Source: a virus
Length of the DNA stretch: 40,145 nucleotides
IMG/VR virus record: IMGVR_UViG_3300005582_000030
Location: 1-40,145 of that record
Direction: 5' to 3' (one strand)
The notes under the pieces: generated by a model
The model's database searches: none
Told to the model about the DNA's origin: nothing
What the model saw: the letters and a program-made list of their open reading frames with translations, nothing else
Position numbers and translations under genes: made by a program
Shown: piece by piece, positions 17,001 to 25,602 of the stretch
Numbering within the stretch: the first letter of the stretch is position 1
Layout: each line of letters opens with the position of its first letter

Positions 17001-17327
17001 ACTGTTGTGGTATTTGGCGGCAAAAATGAAATCACAGTAAGTGACATTGATCATGATACTCGTATTGCAGGTGTGGTATCAACCAATCCTGCTTACTTAA
17101 TGAACAGCTCGCAAGACAATGGAACACCAGTGGCCTTGGCTGGTCGTGTGCCTTGTTTGGTACAAGGTCCTGTGACCAAAGGAGACAGATTGGTAAACGT
17201 AGCTTCAGGTATAGCTGGAAAATTTGATCCAGCCAAAGCAGAACTAGGGTGTGTTGTAGGCAAGAGCTTGCAAGATCTTGCACATGATCATGTAGAACTA
17301 ATTGAAATAGCAGTGGGGCGAACATAA
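14088..17327 (+). CDS. Large tail fibre with adaptor-like N-terminus and conserved C-terminal domain
   Basis: A 1,079-residue fibre. Residues 1 to about 90 (MAYIGLNPQTQLLNTSTETF ... NITVTYRAG) form an N-terminal domain like that of several T4-like fibres. It is followed by a globular island near residues 207-300 (DSLDVTDPFIFLANANPGD ... GYFRDITDNRYKLFG), related in design to the island in the giant fibre. The shaft has SATGNITGGN repeats. Residues about 949-1079 are a non-repetitive domain starting NYADLAENYQADEVYKPG and including AGVVSTNPAYLMN. That domain recalls the Peptidase_G2 self-cleaving intramolecular chaperone family, though I cannot confirm catalytic residues. The start overlaps the previous stop. 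Confidence 0.8.
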   Translation: MAYIGLNPQTQLLNTSTETFSGNAVAYQFTLARAVASASDLDVMIDQTLQRPFTDYEAENVSLLFQSPPGSGTNNITVTYRAGALNSLNLTANAFGAGTVGAPSVYSVAANNSGFYWSNATSVVTTVAGTARLVVSGNANSTSNVTGAVQVVGGIGATGNINTSGIVTITNTTNSANISTGALVVGGSIGVAGNITIGQNITCVGDFTVNGTFTTTGTDSLDVTDPFIFLANANPGDTYDTGVISQFYDGVANRYTGYFRDITDNRYKLFGNLLTQPTTTVDTSDPSFQYQDLVLANLSATGNVTGNFFQGNGSQLTGILTTVSNVTNGTSGLLIPALNGNVIINVGGATISTVSSSVGLAITGNVNATTGISAAGNIVGGNITTAGIASATGNITSAANIAGGNLLAGGLLSVAGSVTAGAGASITGAMSASGNVTGGNVLTAGFVTATGNVTGGNVRTGGIVSATGAIYGNSLSIDTTINAGTDIVAGGALSAGTTISAAGTISSGLEITAAGNITGSYFLGNGAALTGIDATSIQFGSSNIKIVAANANATINIANVANVVVFSSTGQTTTGFVSASGNIIGGNLTTAAQVSASGNVTGGNINTGGLISATGNITGGNILGGANVNATTHTGTTAVLSGNVTGGNIITGGAVLATGQISATANVTGGNIITTGVINAGSSGVSASGNVTGGNIRTAGLMSATGNITSAANVLSGNAIITSLVQGTTLSATGNVVGGNLNAVGLSLSGNVISGLSMVTAITTTANITGGYILGNGSQLTGIDATSIQNGTSNVRVVSSGGNVTVGVGGTANVAVFSTGGMSATGNITGGNVISGGARVYKYTASASVPSNGVAGDHWYATGTDKLYMYINDGTTNQWVDQSFPTSISALAINGNLSVGGTLTAANITFSGGAFSVNSLLNSGANGVGNIGNSTTRFNTVFATTFSGVSTTANYADLAENYQADEVYKPGTVVVFGGKNEITVSDIDHDTRIAGVVSTNPAYLMNSSQDNGTPVALAGRVPCLVQGPVTKGDRLVNVASGIAGKFDPAKAELGCVVGKSLQDLAHDHVELIEIAVGRT

Positions 17328-18022
17328 TGGCATTTCCAGTATCTCCGGTAAACGGACAAACAGCAACAGTCAATGGTGTGATATACACTTATAGTACCGC
17401 TATTGGTGCTTGGACAGTGACTACCAGCAATGCAGGCGACATCTCAGCCAACACAATTTCCAGTTCAGGCGCCATAACCGGCAGCACAACTATAAGTGCC
17501 ATAGGTAACATCACAGGTGGTAACTTGATCACTGGTGGGTCAATTGCCACAAATGGAGTTACCAACACAGGCGGTAACGGCATTGGCAACATTGGCAATG
17601 CCGCAGTGTATTTCAACACTGTGTTTGCCAAATCAACCAGCGCACAATACGCTGACTTGGCAGAATTTTATGTTGCGGATGCTGTGTATGAGCCAGGTAC
17701 AGTGCTGAGTTTTGGTGGCTCAAATGAAGTCACCTTGTCCAGTGTATCTAGTGATGCTCGTGTGGCAGGTGTGGTATCGACCAATCCGGCCCACGTGATG
17801 AATTCTGGCAGTGATCATGAATATGCCACCATAGTGGCCTTGGCCGGTCGAGTACCAACTCGAGTAATTGGCACAGTACGCAAAGGAGACATGATGGTTT
17901 CTGGGGGCAATGGTTATGCACAGGCCAGTAACCAACCTGTAATGGGATCAATACTTGGCAAAGCACTGGAAGATTTTGACGGCACCACAGGCATTATAGA
18001 AGTGGTCATAGGCAAACTTTAA
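17327..18022 (+). CDS. Mini-fibre sharing the C-terminal domain of the upstream fibre
   Basis: The 231-residue protein has a short N-terminus (MAFPVSPVNGQTATVNGVIY) and only one or two shaft repeats (SAIGNITGGNLITGG). Residues about 104-231 then match the C-terminal domain of the preceding 1,079-residue fibre: QYADLAEFYVADAVYEPGTV, RVAGVVSTNPAHVMNSG, VALAGRVP, and a closing LEDFDGTTGIIEVVIGKL. It looks like the larger fibre with most of the shaft removed. Its start overlaps the previous stop (TAATG), so translation is probably coupled. If the domain is a trimerisation chaperone, this protein could supply it in trans or form a short fibre. Confidence 0.75.
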   Translation: MAFPVSPVNGQTATVNGVIYTYSTAIGAWTVTTSNAGDISANTISSSGAITGSTTISAIGNITGGNLITGGSIATNGVTNTGGNGIGNIGNAAVYFNTVFAKSTSAQYADLAEFYVADAVYEPGTVLSFGGSNEVTLSSVSSDARVAGVVSTNPAHVMNSGSDHEYATIVALAGRVPTRVIGTVRKGDMMVSGGNGYAQASNQPVMGSILGKALEDFDGTTGIIEVVIGKL

Positions 18023-18031
18023 GGAAACAAC

Positions 18032-18424
18032 ATGAGTTATGTAGGCAACACACCGCAAATTGGACAGTATCGCAAAATGGATTCGTTGACATTCAACGGG
18101 GTAACAACCTTGTTCAATATCACTGTGGGCGGGGTTAGTTTTTCTCCTCCTACAGCGTTTGCCATGCTGGTATCACTAAACAGTGTGGTACTCAATCCTG
18201 GGGTGGATTTTAGCATAAATGCAGCCACCATAAGTTTTGCAGTAGCACCCGCACTCAACACACCGTTCTTTGCGTTGATGTTCGGAGATACGCTATATAC
18301 AGGTACACCAAGCGATTCCACAGTGATCACAAGCAAAATAGCAACTGGCGCAATCACATACGCAAAGTTTGGTACAGATACACAAGCACGTTTGACAGCA
18401 GGTCAAATTATTTTTGGAGTTTAA
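18032..18424 (+). CDS. Stand-alone fibre N-terminal domain protein
   Basis: The 130-residue protein starts MSYVGNTPQIGQYRKMDSLT. It contains one domain (ITVGGVSFSPPTAFAMLVSL ... SFAVAPALNTPFFALMFGD) like the attachment domain at the N-terminus of the 1,079-residue fibre and of many cyanophage fibres. It ends with STVITSKIATGAITYAKFGT, the linker that normally leads into a shaft, but then stops. It therefore looks like a fibre base without a shaft. AAGGAA is a good ribosome site. It may act as an adaptor between baseplate and fibre. Confidence 0.68.
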   Translation: MSYVGNTPQIGQYRKMDSLTFNGVTTLFNITVGGVSFSPPTAFAMLVSLNSVVLNPGVDFSINAATISFAVAPALNTPFFALMFGDTLYTGTPSDSTVITSKIATGAITYAKFGTDTQARLTAGQIIFGV

Positions 18425-18426
18425 AG

Positions 18427-21400
18427 ATGGCAAGAAAAAGATTATACGAGTATGCGTTTTCACCAGGCACAGCTGGTTTAGGTACTGTAAAGGTTCCCGA
18501 CCGATACAACCTGGCTGACATACTGGCTATCTACGATACCACAACCAATACTGCGATCTACAACTTCGCCGACAACACACTGGGCGGATCAGTTGCCTGG
18601 GCGGCTGGAGTAACAGCCACATTCCCTGCAGCCTACGCTGGTGTGACCACAATTACTTTGAATTACAATACATCTGGGTTATTATCCAGCGACAAACTGG
18701 CAATTTACGTTGAAGACCGTGACCTACGAACCATACCCTGGGACTTTGGCATGGATGCCATTGGCCGTGACCGTGTTTCAAATCCACAATCTCTGATTGA
18801 CGCTGACTTTGAATATGGTTTGCAAAACACCAAGTGGGAAGCAGTTTCAACTACAAACAACATTCCCAGCTTCTACGAAGATATTGGTGCAGACATAGTT
18901 TACAATACCAACGGTTATATTTCGTTGTTGGCCGGCGACGACTTGATCACATCCAACGTTGACACCGCGGTTAGATTGCAAAACCCAGGAACAGCACAGT
19001 GGGTGGCCAATGACTACACGTTGTTGATCAGTCAAACACAAGGCAATGTCACACCACTTACCAGTACCTTTATCACTGCAAACGTAAACAGCTCAGCAGA
19101 ACGCACATTCTCGGTGAGCACATCAAGTGGCATCACAGCCGGCGACAACGTGTTGATTATTGGTCGTCCAACCACAGGTGGAACTACTGTAGCAACTGCC
19201 AACATTACCAGCACCGCAACAACCACAGTCAACTGTGCCAACGTGTCGGCGGCCGGTATTGTGGATGGAAATTACGTGATTGTTCTAACAGACACTGCAA
19301 ACACTTATGAAACAATGGCAGTTACCAACGTTTCTGGCAACGCACTCACAGTCCTTCGTCAAACCAACAACACCAACGGTGCAGCCGGCAATATCTCCAT
19401 TGGCAACCCTGTTTACCCTGTCAGTACCTTGGAAATAGCACAAGTTCAATCAGTAACGGATGGAACCACACTTCAACTCAATCGCGGCTGGTACAACAGT
19501 ACCGCTGCCAATTCGTATGCCACTGGCACAGTGATACAAAAACTCAGCGCCAACGTTGAATTGGTACAACACACCGTGATCAGTACTGCTGTAAACGGCA
19601 CTCAAACAATTGCTCGTGGACAATTTAACACCACAGCCTTGACAGCAGCCGGTGCAGGATCTCCAATGGTCCGTATGACTGGTATGTTCTATGCCACAGG
19701 CGCCAACACAATTCCACAAGTGGGTGTGAACCAAAGTGACACGCCACTTGACGTCAATGAGTATGTGAGCACACAAAATACCAACAACTCCAACACAGAA
19801 GGTGTTGGTCTGGTATTCCAAGCAAACACCAACAACTTCTTCTATTACCCACGTCGTAGTCCAAGCCTGGCGCCTGGATACCCGCTGAACCAAACAGACA
19901 CAATTATTCGTCAGGCATATCCCTACACCGGTGCTGACTTTGATGTAGCAAGTATTGTGAGCGACGGCAACAACCCAAGCACAATCACTGTGACAACAAA
20001 TTATGCTCACGGTCTTGTGCCAGGAACTCCAATCTTGATGAACTTGAGTGCAGGTACTAACTATGAGTATGCTGAAGGTTCATTCACTATCATCAGCATA
20101 CCCAGCACAACAACATTTACATATCAGGCCAAAACTGGTGCCGCGGTCAGTGGCAGTATCTCAGGCCTGGCATTTGTACGAAGCAATGCTGCATTTATAC
20201 CGCGACCATTTGATGGTGGTGTGTTAATGGGCCCAGGCACACCAACTCGTGGTGCAAGTGCAATCCGTGTTACCAAGAAATACTTCCGCTATCAATCTGG
20301 TAAGGGCATTTTGTTCTCCACTGGTACAGTGATGGCCCCAACATTTGACATTACCGCGTTGAGCGCAGATGGCACCATAGTTACCAGTAATATCACTGTG
20401 ACCACAGACGTTGAAAACGGCCTGAACCCCGGTGCCACAGTGACCATTACAGGGGTCACAACATCGGGCTACGACCAATCCAATTATGTTGTAACTTCAA
20501 TTGTGTCAGACACCAGTTTCACAGTACAGGCACAGGCAGTATTGGGAAGCACAACACCTACTCTAGGACAACAACCTCGATTGAATGTCACAGGCTGGCA
20601 CGGCGCAAGTATCCGTGCTGGTATCTTTGACGACCAAAACGGACTGTACTGGGAAAACAACGGTATCACAGTGAATGCTGTGCAACGTTCAAGCACATTC
20701 CAAGTTGCTGGTCTGGTGTCAGTTGGTGCAGGATCTAATCTTGTGACAGGTGACGGCAATTGTCGCTTCCAAGACCAACTCAACAACGGTGATTTACTGG
20801 TAATCAAAGGTATGAGTCATACTGTTACCAGTATCCTTGACAACAACCGCATGACAGTTGTACCTGCCTTCCGTGGCGTTAGCAACCAAAATCGTGTGAG
20901 AACAGCCCTGCGTAACGAACTGCGTGTGCGTCAAGCAGACTTCAACATTGATCCCTTGGATGGCACAGGCGCATCAGGCTTTACTCTAGATCCAAGCAAG
21001 ATGCAGATGTATGGCATTGAATACTCATGGTACGGTGCAGGTTATGTACAGTGGATGATTCGTGGCCAAGACGGTAAGTTTATCATGGCACACCGTAGAC
21101 CCAACAACAACTTGAACAACGAAGCGTATATGCGTTCAGGTAACTTGCCAGCACGTTACGAAGCTATTAATGAAACTCCAGTGACTGGTCTTAACGGCGC
21201 AATTACCAATAGTCAAACCACAATTACCTTGCGTGACGCAACTGACTACCCACCAGCCAGTGTGACATATCCTGTGTTTGTCATGATTGAAAGTGAAATT
21301 ATCAAATACTCAGGCAAGGCAGGCAACGACCTAACAGGTTGCACACGCGGAGCAACATTTACACAATGGGCGGAAGGCCAAAGCCGAAGTTATACATCCA

Positions 21401-22386
21401 GCTCGCCAACCACGCATGCTGATAACACAGGTGTTATTTTGATCTCTAATACTTGCATACCACTGGTTAACCATTGGGGTAGTGCAGTAGTCATGGACGG
21501 CGGATTTGACAATGACCAAGGCTATCAGTTTACATTCAACCGTACCAACTACGGTTTCCCAGCAGTGGTTGGTGACAAAGCAACAGCATTTGTCATGCGC
21601 CTGGCACCGAGTGTATCTAATGGTATCATTGGCAACCTGGGTGTGCGTGACCTTATCAACCGCGCTCAATTGACATTATCAAACTTGAACATTCAGGTAA
21701 CAGCAGGGCGTTACTTGATTGAAGGTATTTTGAATCCCAGCAACATTGACTCTGCCAATACCAGCTGGTCAGGATTGAACAACTTTGGTGGCGGATTTCA
21801 ACCTAGCTTCTCACAGTTCTCAACTTCTCCACGTTACACGTCGGAAGCAACAGGTGGTTTGACGTCAGCGGCATTCAACACCACAGGCGGTATGACACGT
21901 TCAGGTGTTAAAGTAACATTTAGTACTGCTAAAACATTTGGTAACTTGACTCCGATCAACGTGTCCAGTTCAGGCGCCAATGCTGTTATCACTGTGCAGC
22001 TCACTGCCGCAGGTACTGCATACTCAACCACAACCACACAGATCACTGTGCAAACATCTGGCACAGGTTATGCGGTGGGAGATACTATCAAGATTCTTGG
22101 TAACACCATAGGTGGCGCAACCACAGCCAACGACTTGAACATGACCATTGCGGCGATCACAAGTGAACTGCAAGGTGGCGAAAGACTGTTTGCGATACCA
22201 CTCTCAACAACCAACTCGGGTGTGCTGGACTTGGGCTCAGTTAAACAGATTGGCACAAGCTCAATTCCCGGAACAGGAACCTATCCAAATGGTCCAGAGG
22301 TGCTGGCGGTGCAGATCACTGCGTTGTCAACATCAACTACACCAACTGGAGAGATCCAGGTACAGTTCCAGGAAAGTCAGGCCTAA
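18427..22386 (+). CDS. Large virion structural protein, probably baseplate or tail adhesin
   Basis: The 1,319-residue protein starts MARKRLYEYAFSPGTAGLG, close to large structural proteins of marine T4-like phages. Residues about 100-150 hold the conserved segment GRDRVSNPQSLIDADFEYGL followed by QNTKWEAVSTTNNIPSF. The middle carries beta-rich immunoglobulin-like modules (SSAERTFSVSTSSGITAGD, AADFDVASIVSD-type regions). A conserved region around residues 850-910 includes MQMYGIEYSWYGAGYVQWMI. The region near residue 950 (YPVFVMIESEIIKYSG) resembles strand-turn modules of baseplate proteins. It ends the forward fibre operon and overlaps the Nudix stop by four bases. A precise T4 counterpart (gp10-like?) cannot be assigned. 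Confidence 0.7.
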   Translation: MARKRLYEYAFSPGTAGLGTVKVPDRYNLADILAIYDTTTNTAIYNFADNTLGGSVAWAAGVTATFPAAYAGVTTITLNYNTSGLLSSDKLAIYVEDRDLRTIPWDFGMDAIGRDRVSNPQSLIDADFEYGLQNTKWEAVSTTNNIPSFYEDIGADIVYNTNGYISLLAGDDLITSNVDTAVRLQNPGTAQWVANDYTLLISQTQGNVTPLTSTFITANVNSSAERTFSVSTSSGITAGDNVLIIGRPTTGGTTVATANITSTATTTVNCANVSAAGIVDGNYVIVLTDTANTYETMAVTNVSGNALTVLRQTNNTNGAAGNISIGNPVYPVSTLEIAQVQSVTDGTTLQLNRGWYNSTAANSYATGTVIQKLSANVELVQHTVISTAVNGTQTIARGQFNTTALTAAGAGSPMVRMTGMFYATGANTIPQVGVNQSDTPLDVNEYVSTQNTNNSNTEGVGLVFQANTNNFFYYPRRSPSLAPGYPLNQTDTIIRQAYPYTGADFDVASIVSDGNNPSTITVTTNYAHGLVPGTPILMNLSAGTNYEYAEGSFTIISIPSTTTFTYQAKTGAAVSGSISGLAFVRSNAAFIPRPFDGGVLMGPGTPTRGASAIRVTKKYFRYQSGKGILFSTGTVMAPTFDITALSADGTIVTSNITVTTDVENGLNPGATVTITGVTTSGYDQSNYVVTSIVSDTSFTVQAQAVLGSTTPTLGQQPRLNVTGWHGASIRAGIFDDQNGLYWENNGITVNAVQRSSTFQVAGLVSVGAGSNLVTGDGNCRFQDQLNNGDLLVIKGMSHTVTSILDNNRMTVVPAFRGVSNQNRVRTALRNELRVRQADFNIDPLDGTGASGFTLDPSKMQMYGIEYSWYGAGYVQWMIRGQDGKFIMAHRRPNNNLNNEAYMRSGNLPARYEAINETPVTGLNGAITNSQTTITLRDATDYPPASVTYPVFVMIESEIIKYSGKAGNDLTGCTRGATFTQWAEGQSRSYTSSSPTTHADNTGVILISNTCIPLVNHWGSAVVMDGGFDNDQGYQFTFNRTNYGFPAVVGDKATAFVMRLAPSVSNGIIGNLGVRDLINRAQLTLSNLNIQVTAGRYLIEGILNPSNIDSANTSWSGLNNFGGGFQPSFSQFSTSPRYTSEATGGLTSAAFNTTGGMTRSGVKVTFSTAKTFGNLTPINVSSSGANAVITVQLTAAGTAYSTTTTQITVQTSGTGYAVGDTIKILGNTIGGATTANDLNMTIAAITSELQGGERLFAIPLSTTNSGVLDLGSVKQIGTSSIPGTGTYPNGPEVLAVQITALSTSTTPTGEIQVQFQESQA

Positions 22387-22820
22387 CGACTGGCAAGGTC
22401 CTGCTCAACCAGCAGGATTTTGCTTTGTACAGATTCAAGATTCACAGTGTTCCACAACCCAGGGTGCATGGGTCTAGGCCAGGCGCCTTTGTCTATCCAG
22501 GCGTAGCCCAGGTGTTCGTAGTTGAGTCGAGGAGTAAATTCCGTGGCAACCACACACACCCATGTGTGATATTCAAATGCCGAGTCGGCACTTGTGAATT
22601 TTTCTAGTGGAATAAGTCGCAGATAAGTGGGAAAGAACCCCAGTTCTTCAATACATTCGCGTTCCATGCCGCCCAGCAGTGTTTCACCAGTTTCAATTTT
22701 GCCGCCGGGCAGGCCCCAGGCGCCAGGATGCTTGGCGTCATTGCGCAGCAGATACAGATATCTGCCGGTGTCCATGCTCCGGAACCAAACGCCTACAGCT
22801 TTTAGAGCACTAGACTCCAT
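22383..22820 (-). CDS. Nudix hydrolase
   Basis: A 145-residue enzyme with a perfect Nudix box, G-x5-E-x7-RE-x2-EE-x-G, read in GKIETGETLLGGMERECIEE and the residues LGF. Such proteins hydrolyse nucleoside diphosphates linked to another group, for example oxidised dNTPs, ADP-ribose or mRNA caps; the substrate is not evident. The ATG at 22820 is preferred over the upstream one at 22859 because GGGAGGAAC sits just before it and the protein then begins MESSALKAVGVWFRS. The start lies inside the end of the gp15-like gene (19-base overlap), so it is the last gene of the reverse gp14-gp15-Nudix operon. The domain is complete, so there is no sign of decay. Confidence 0.88.
   Translation of the reverse strand: MESSALKAVGVWFRSMDTGRYLYLLRNDAKHPGAWGLPGGKIETGETLLGGMERECIEELGFFPTYLRLIPLEKFTSADSAFEYHTWVCVVATEFTPRLNYEHLGYAWIDKGAWPRPMHPGLWNTVNLESVQSKILLVEQDLASR
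22399..22421 (+). terminator. Probable terminator of the fibre operon
   Basis: TCCTGCT (22399-22405) and AGCAGGA (22411-22417) form a seven-pair stem with loop CAACC, followed by TTTT. It lies 13 bases after the operon's last stop codon and inside the 3' end of the reverse Nudix gene. Confidence 0.6.
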
Positions 22821-24202
22821 GTTCCTCCCGGGTACACTCCTTGATAACTTTTCACCCATGCGTCACCGTTCCATTCGTATTGTATACCAGTAGTGATGTT
22901 TGTGACATACTGACCCCCAGCTTGTCCGGCAGCTCTGAACACCACCCGCCAGTAGTTGTTGTTGTATTCAACAATGTCGTTGGCATCGGCAATCAATGAT
23001 CTTCCGTTGGCGCCTACCCACGCAGTGGCCGGACTCAAGTTGTCTTCGGAGCCAGTGGCTTCGGTTAACAAATAACGTTGTCCTTCCAAGGCTGAATCTA
23101 GACCATCTTGTGGACCACTTGCCAAGGGATTGATCACAGCATCAATAGGATCCAGTGTGTTTTGTGGTGTGGTATCTGAGTCCACATCAAACAGCACAAA
23201 CCGATCATCGTTGGGATCTAACACAATAGTACCAATGACCTCTGAATCATCTGCTTGGACCAATCTAATTTGGCTGATACCAGGTCTGAGCACTCCGTAT
23301 GTGCCAATCACTGTGGTCCACAGCAGGTTGCTGTCACTCACAATCTCTGTAGGTGTCAATGTGCTGTTACTGGGTTCTTCAACGATTGATAGTTGTTGTA
23401 AACATTGCAATCTATTACCAATGAGAACCACCGCCCAGTTATAAGGAGTAATAATTTGTCTAGTGCCCAGGAGCAAGTCATTGTTGGTAACAGCATTGTT
23501 CAGATCACCTTGTGAGTCATACATGGATGCAATCACACGTTCTACTACGCCCAGCTTCTTGACCTTGATTGGTGAGCTGAGCCAAATTGGTATGTTGAAT
23601 TTGATTGTGGCCATGTCAATGGGGTTGTCAGTGCCAATGGGAACTGTGCGCGAAGTCCATACAACTGAATCAAGTTCAACCACAGTCAAGCTGGTCCAGT
23701 CAATAAAGTTGTCAGTACTCTGCACTTCCAAACTGGGATTGAACAAGGTCAACATCTGCTCCAACAACTGCATCTTTTGATTGGTGTTTGATGTCCAAAT
23801 ATCCAGGGTAATACCCATTTTGTAAGGTACAGGCATCAGTCGTTCAATGGTAAATGCATTGCCCTGAGTAGGTTCAAAGGAGTCAGTTGCACTGTCATAG
23901 GTGCGTTGACGCACATTTACCTTGCTCACATGATAAGGCTCTTGCATGCGCGGCCGATCATAGTCTAAACTTGAAATGTAGAAAGTCATCAAGGGACTTG
24001 CTGGCATTGAGTTGCGGCTGTTCTCTTGCATGATCACTTGTGCATTGCGACTGGCATCGCCATAGCGCACAGGCACACGTATCAGTGCGGCTTGGTTAAC
24101 GCCATCAGTTTCATTGCCGTATTCAATTTGAAAGTTGCTGACAATTCTGGTGAATTGTAGCAGGAATCGGCGTAGCTGTTCATCGTAAAAGAATTGTTGC
24201 AT
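22802..24202 (-). CDS. gp15: Tail sheath stabiliser/completion protein, T4 gp15-like
   Basis: T4 gp15 caps the tail and joins it to the neck. The N-terminus here, QFFYDEQLRRFLLQFTRIVS then FQIEYG and ALIRVPVRYGDASR, lines up with T4 gp15 (FYNSSFRRYATLMGDLFSNIQI, IRVPITYA). Further conserved patches are VPYKMGITLDIWTSNTNQKM and LFNPSLEVQSTDNFIDWTS. At 466 residues it is much longer than T4 gp15 (272). The extra part, from about residue 300, is Asp/Asn/Ser-rich and ends in a Tyr/Trp-rich module (VEYNNNYWRVVF ... GGTWSLVL) that may face outward. It starts two bases after gp14 ends and has no strong ribosome site, suggesting coupling to gp14. Confidence 0.82.
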   Translation of the reverse strand: MQQFFYDEQLRRFLLQFTRIVSNFQIEYGNETDGVNQAALIRVPVRYGDASRNAQVIMQENSRNSMPASPLMTFYISSLDYDRPRMQEPYHVSKVNVRQRTYDSATDSFEPTQGNAFTIERLMPVPYKMGITLDIWTSNTNQKMQLLEQMLTLFNPSLEVQSTDNFIDWTSLTVVELDSVVWTSRTVPIGTDNPIDMATIKFNIPIWLSSPIKVKKLGVVERVIASMYDSQGDLNNAVTNNDLLLGTRQIITPYNWAVVLIGNRLQCLQQLSIVEEPSNSTLTPTEIVSDSNLLWTTVIGTYGVLRPGISQIRLVQADDSEVIGTIVLDPNDDRFVLFDVDSDTTPQNTLDPIDAVINPLASGPQDGLDSALEGQRYLLTEATGSEDNLSPATAWVGANGRSLIADANDIVEYNNNYWRVVFRAAGQAGGQYVTNITTGIQYEWNGDAWVKSYQGVYPGGTWSLVL

Positions 24203-24204
24203 TA

Positions 24205-25581
24205 TTAACTCGACTTCTGTCCAGGTTGTGTGTCAGGGTACGGGGCTGGTGGCAAATTGCCGCTTTGATCACCGTTGTCAGCACGTGGTTTAAGGGCTTC
24301 ACTGAGACTCTGACGACTTGGAATGTTGCCCATGTCTGTGGTGCGTGTTGTGTATGTATTGTTAACAAAGCCCGAGCGTAAAGTATTGTTGGTGGATCCA
24401 TTGTTGAGATTGGTACGCACACCATCTTCAATTTTGGCCCAACGGTTCACGGTTGAATTGTATCTAAACAGTCTATTTGGGAAGTAATCTAATCTCAAAC
24501 AATAATCTCCGTCTACAGCACCCAATGGGAAGGCAACCCCAGTTACCACAGGAGCACCGTTGGGCACCGTATCTCCAGTTAGGTACCCTTTGGTATAACC
24601 CGGGCCACTTGGGGTAACACTCATACCACCTTGTGTGCCGTCTACAGTATTATCATCGCTTGTGGTCAACGTGGTTGGGTTGGCCGGACTGCCATCTTCT
24701 AATGTTGGTGCCACATAGTACTGATCGGTAGCGTAGCCACTGAGTGGAACTTCAACATCGGCTTGTGTGAGTATGGCATCGTTGATTTGGGTGTCTTTGG
24801 TGCGAGTACTGAACACATCGCTTTGTGTCAGCGGTGTATACACTTGCCAGTAGGTAGTATTGTTAATGTCTGTACCAGCCGGCACGTTTTGTTTGGCCTG
24901 GTAATACACATCGCCGTAATTGGTAACCCAGCCAGTGGGATAGAAATTACCGTTGTCCCAGATATTTTCGCTGACCACAGGCCGCTTGAGTATGTCCTTG
25001 AACTCCTGATTGTTGGTCATGGGCGTGGCTTTCACACGCCAGGTATGTGGCATCCAGGTTTGACTCATGCCTTCTGTGGCATAGTCAGCATCTTGTACCA
25101 CGTAATACTTGGGCAAGGGTTGTGGTATGGCTGAATTCAGTGGATGATAATCTTTTAAGTTTGGAACTTCGAGCACGTCGCCGTTCATGAGTTTGCGTCC
25201 AAACGTGTCAATCATGTCGTTGTAGTGGAATGTGATAAACAAGGTATCGTTGTTCAAGAACAGGCCAAATTGTGTTAGATCAAAATCCACATCCTGGTGT
25301 GTGTACACCCCACGCATGATGTAAACGTCCTGATCATATACTCTGTCTCGGTTCTCTAACAGCAGCAAGTCTTGGATGTTGAGTGGACTCAGCGCATCGT
25401 AAATGGGTTGTGTAGCATCACCATTGCCCGAAAGAGCAGAATCTTCGCCCCCGGTCTGCGGTCCAGCGTATTTGTGGACAAAAATGTCCATTCCCCCAAC
25501 GGTGTACATTTCGGAGATGGTGCGATCCAAAAACTGATAATCGCGGGTTCGATTTGGGCGGTATAGACTTAGGCGTGGCAT
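24205..25581 (-). CDS. gp14: Neck protein, T4 gp14-like
   Basis: gp14 forms the neck with gp13 and links the filled head to the tail. Residues 1-170 carry the conserved part: LYRPNRTRDYQFLDRTISEM, IQDLLLLENRDRVYDQDVYI, DFDLTQFGLFLNNDTLFITF and GDVLEVP, the last two matching the SKFG ... GDLIYFP layout of T4 gp14. At 458 residues it is far longer than T4 gp14 (256). The extension includes a Trp/Tyr module at about residues 206-250 (WDNGNFYPTGWVTNYGDVYY ... TTYWQVY) like small carbohydrate-binding modules. The start sits seven bases after a CATAAATA motif with no ribosome site. Confidence 0.78.
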   Translation of the reverse strand: MPRLSLYRPNRTRDYQFLDRTISEMYTVGGMDIFVHKYAGPQTGGEDSALSGNGDATQPIYDALSPLNIQDLLLLENRDRVYDQDVYIMRGVYTHQDVDFDLTQFGLFLNNDTLFITFHYNDMIDTFGRKLMNGDVLEVPNLKDYHPLNSAIPQPLPKYYVVQDADYATEGMSQTWMPHTWRVKATPMTNNQEFKDILKRPVVSENIWDNGNFYPTGWVTNYGDVYYQAKQNVPAGTDINNTTYWQVYTPLTQSDVFSTRTKDTQINDAILTQADVEVPLSGYATDQYYVAPTLEDGSPANPTTLTTSDDNTVDGTQGGMSVTPSGPGYTKGYLTGDTVPNGAPVVTGVAFPLGAVDGDYCLRLDYFPNRLFRYNSTVNRWAKIEDGVRTNLNNGSTNNTLRSGFVNNTYTTRTTDMGNIPSRQSLSEALKPRADNGDQSGNLPPAPYPDTQPGQKSS

Positions 25582-25588
25582 AATGTAG

Positions 25589-25596
25589 TATTTATG
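25589..25596 (-). promoter_or_regulatory. Late promoter motif CATAAATA for the gp14-gp15-Nudix operon
   Basis: On the - strand the motif ends seven bases before the gp14 ATG at 25581, so the late mRNA should be essentially leaderless. It lies back to back with the sigma70-like promoter at 25603-25631. Confidence 0.7.
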
Positions 25597-25602
25597 GGCA
25601 GG

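Noticed and set aside
22821-22859. Upstream start of the Nudix gene at 22859
   Set aside because: The ATG at 22820 has a strong ribosome site and gives a normal Nudix length.
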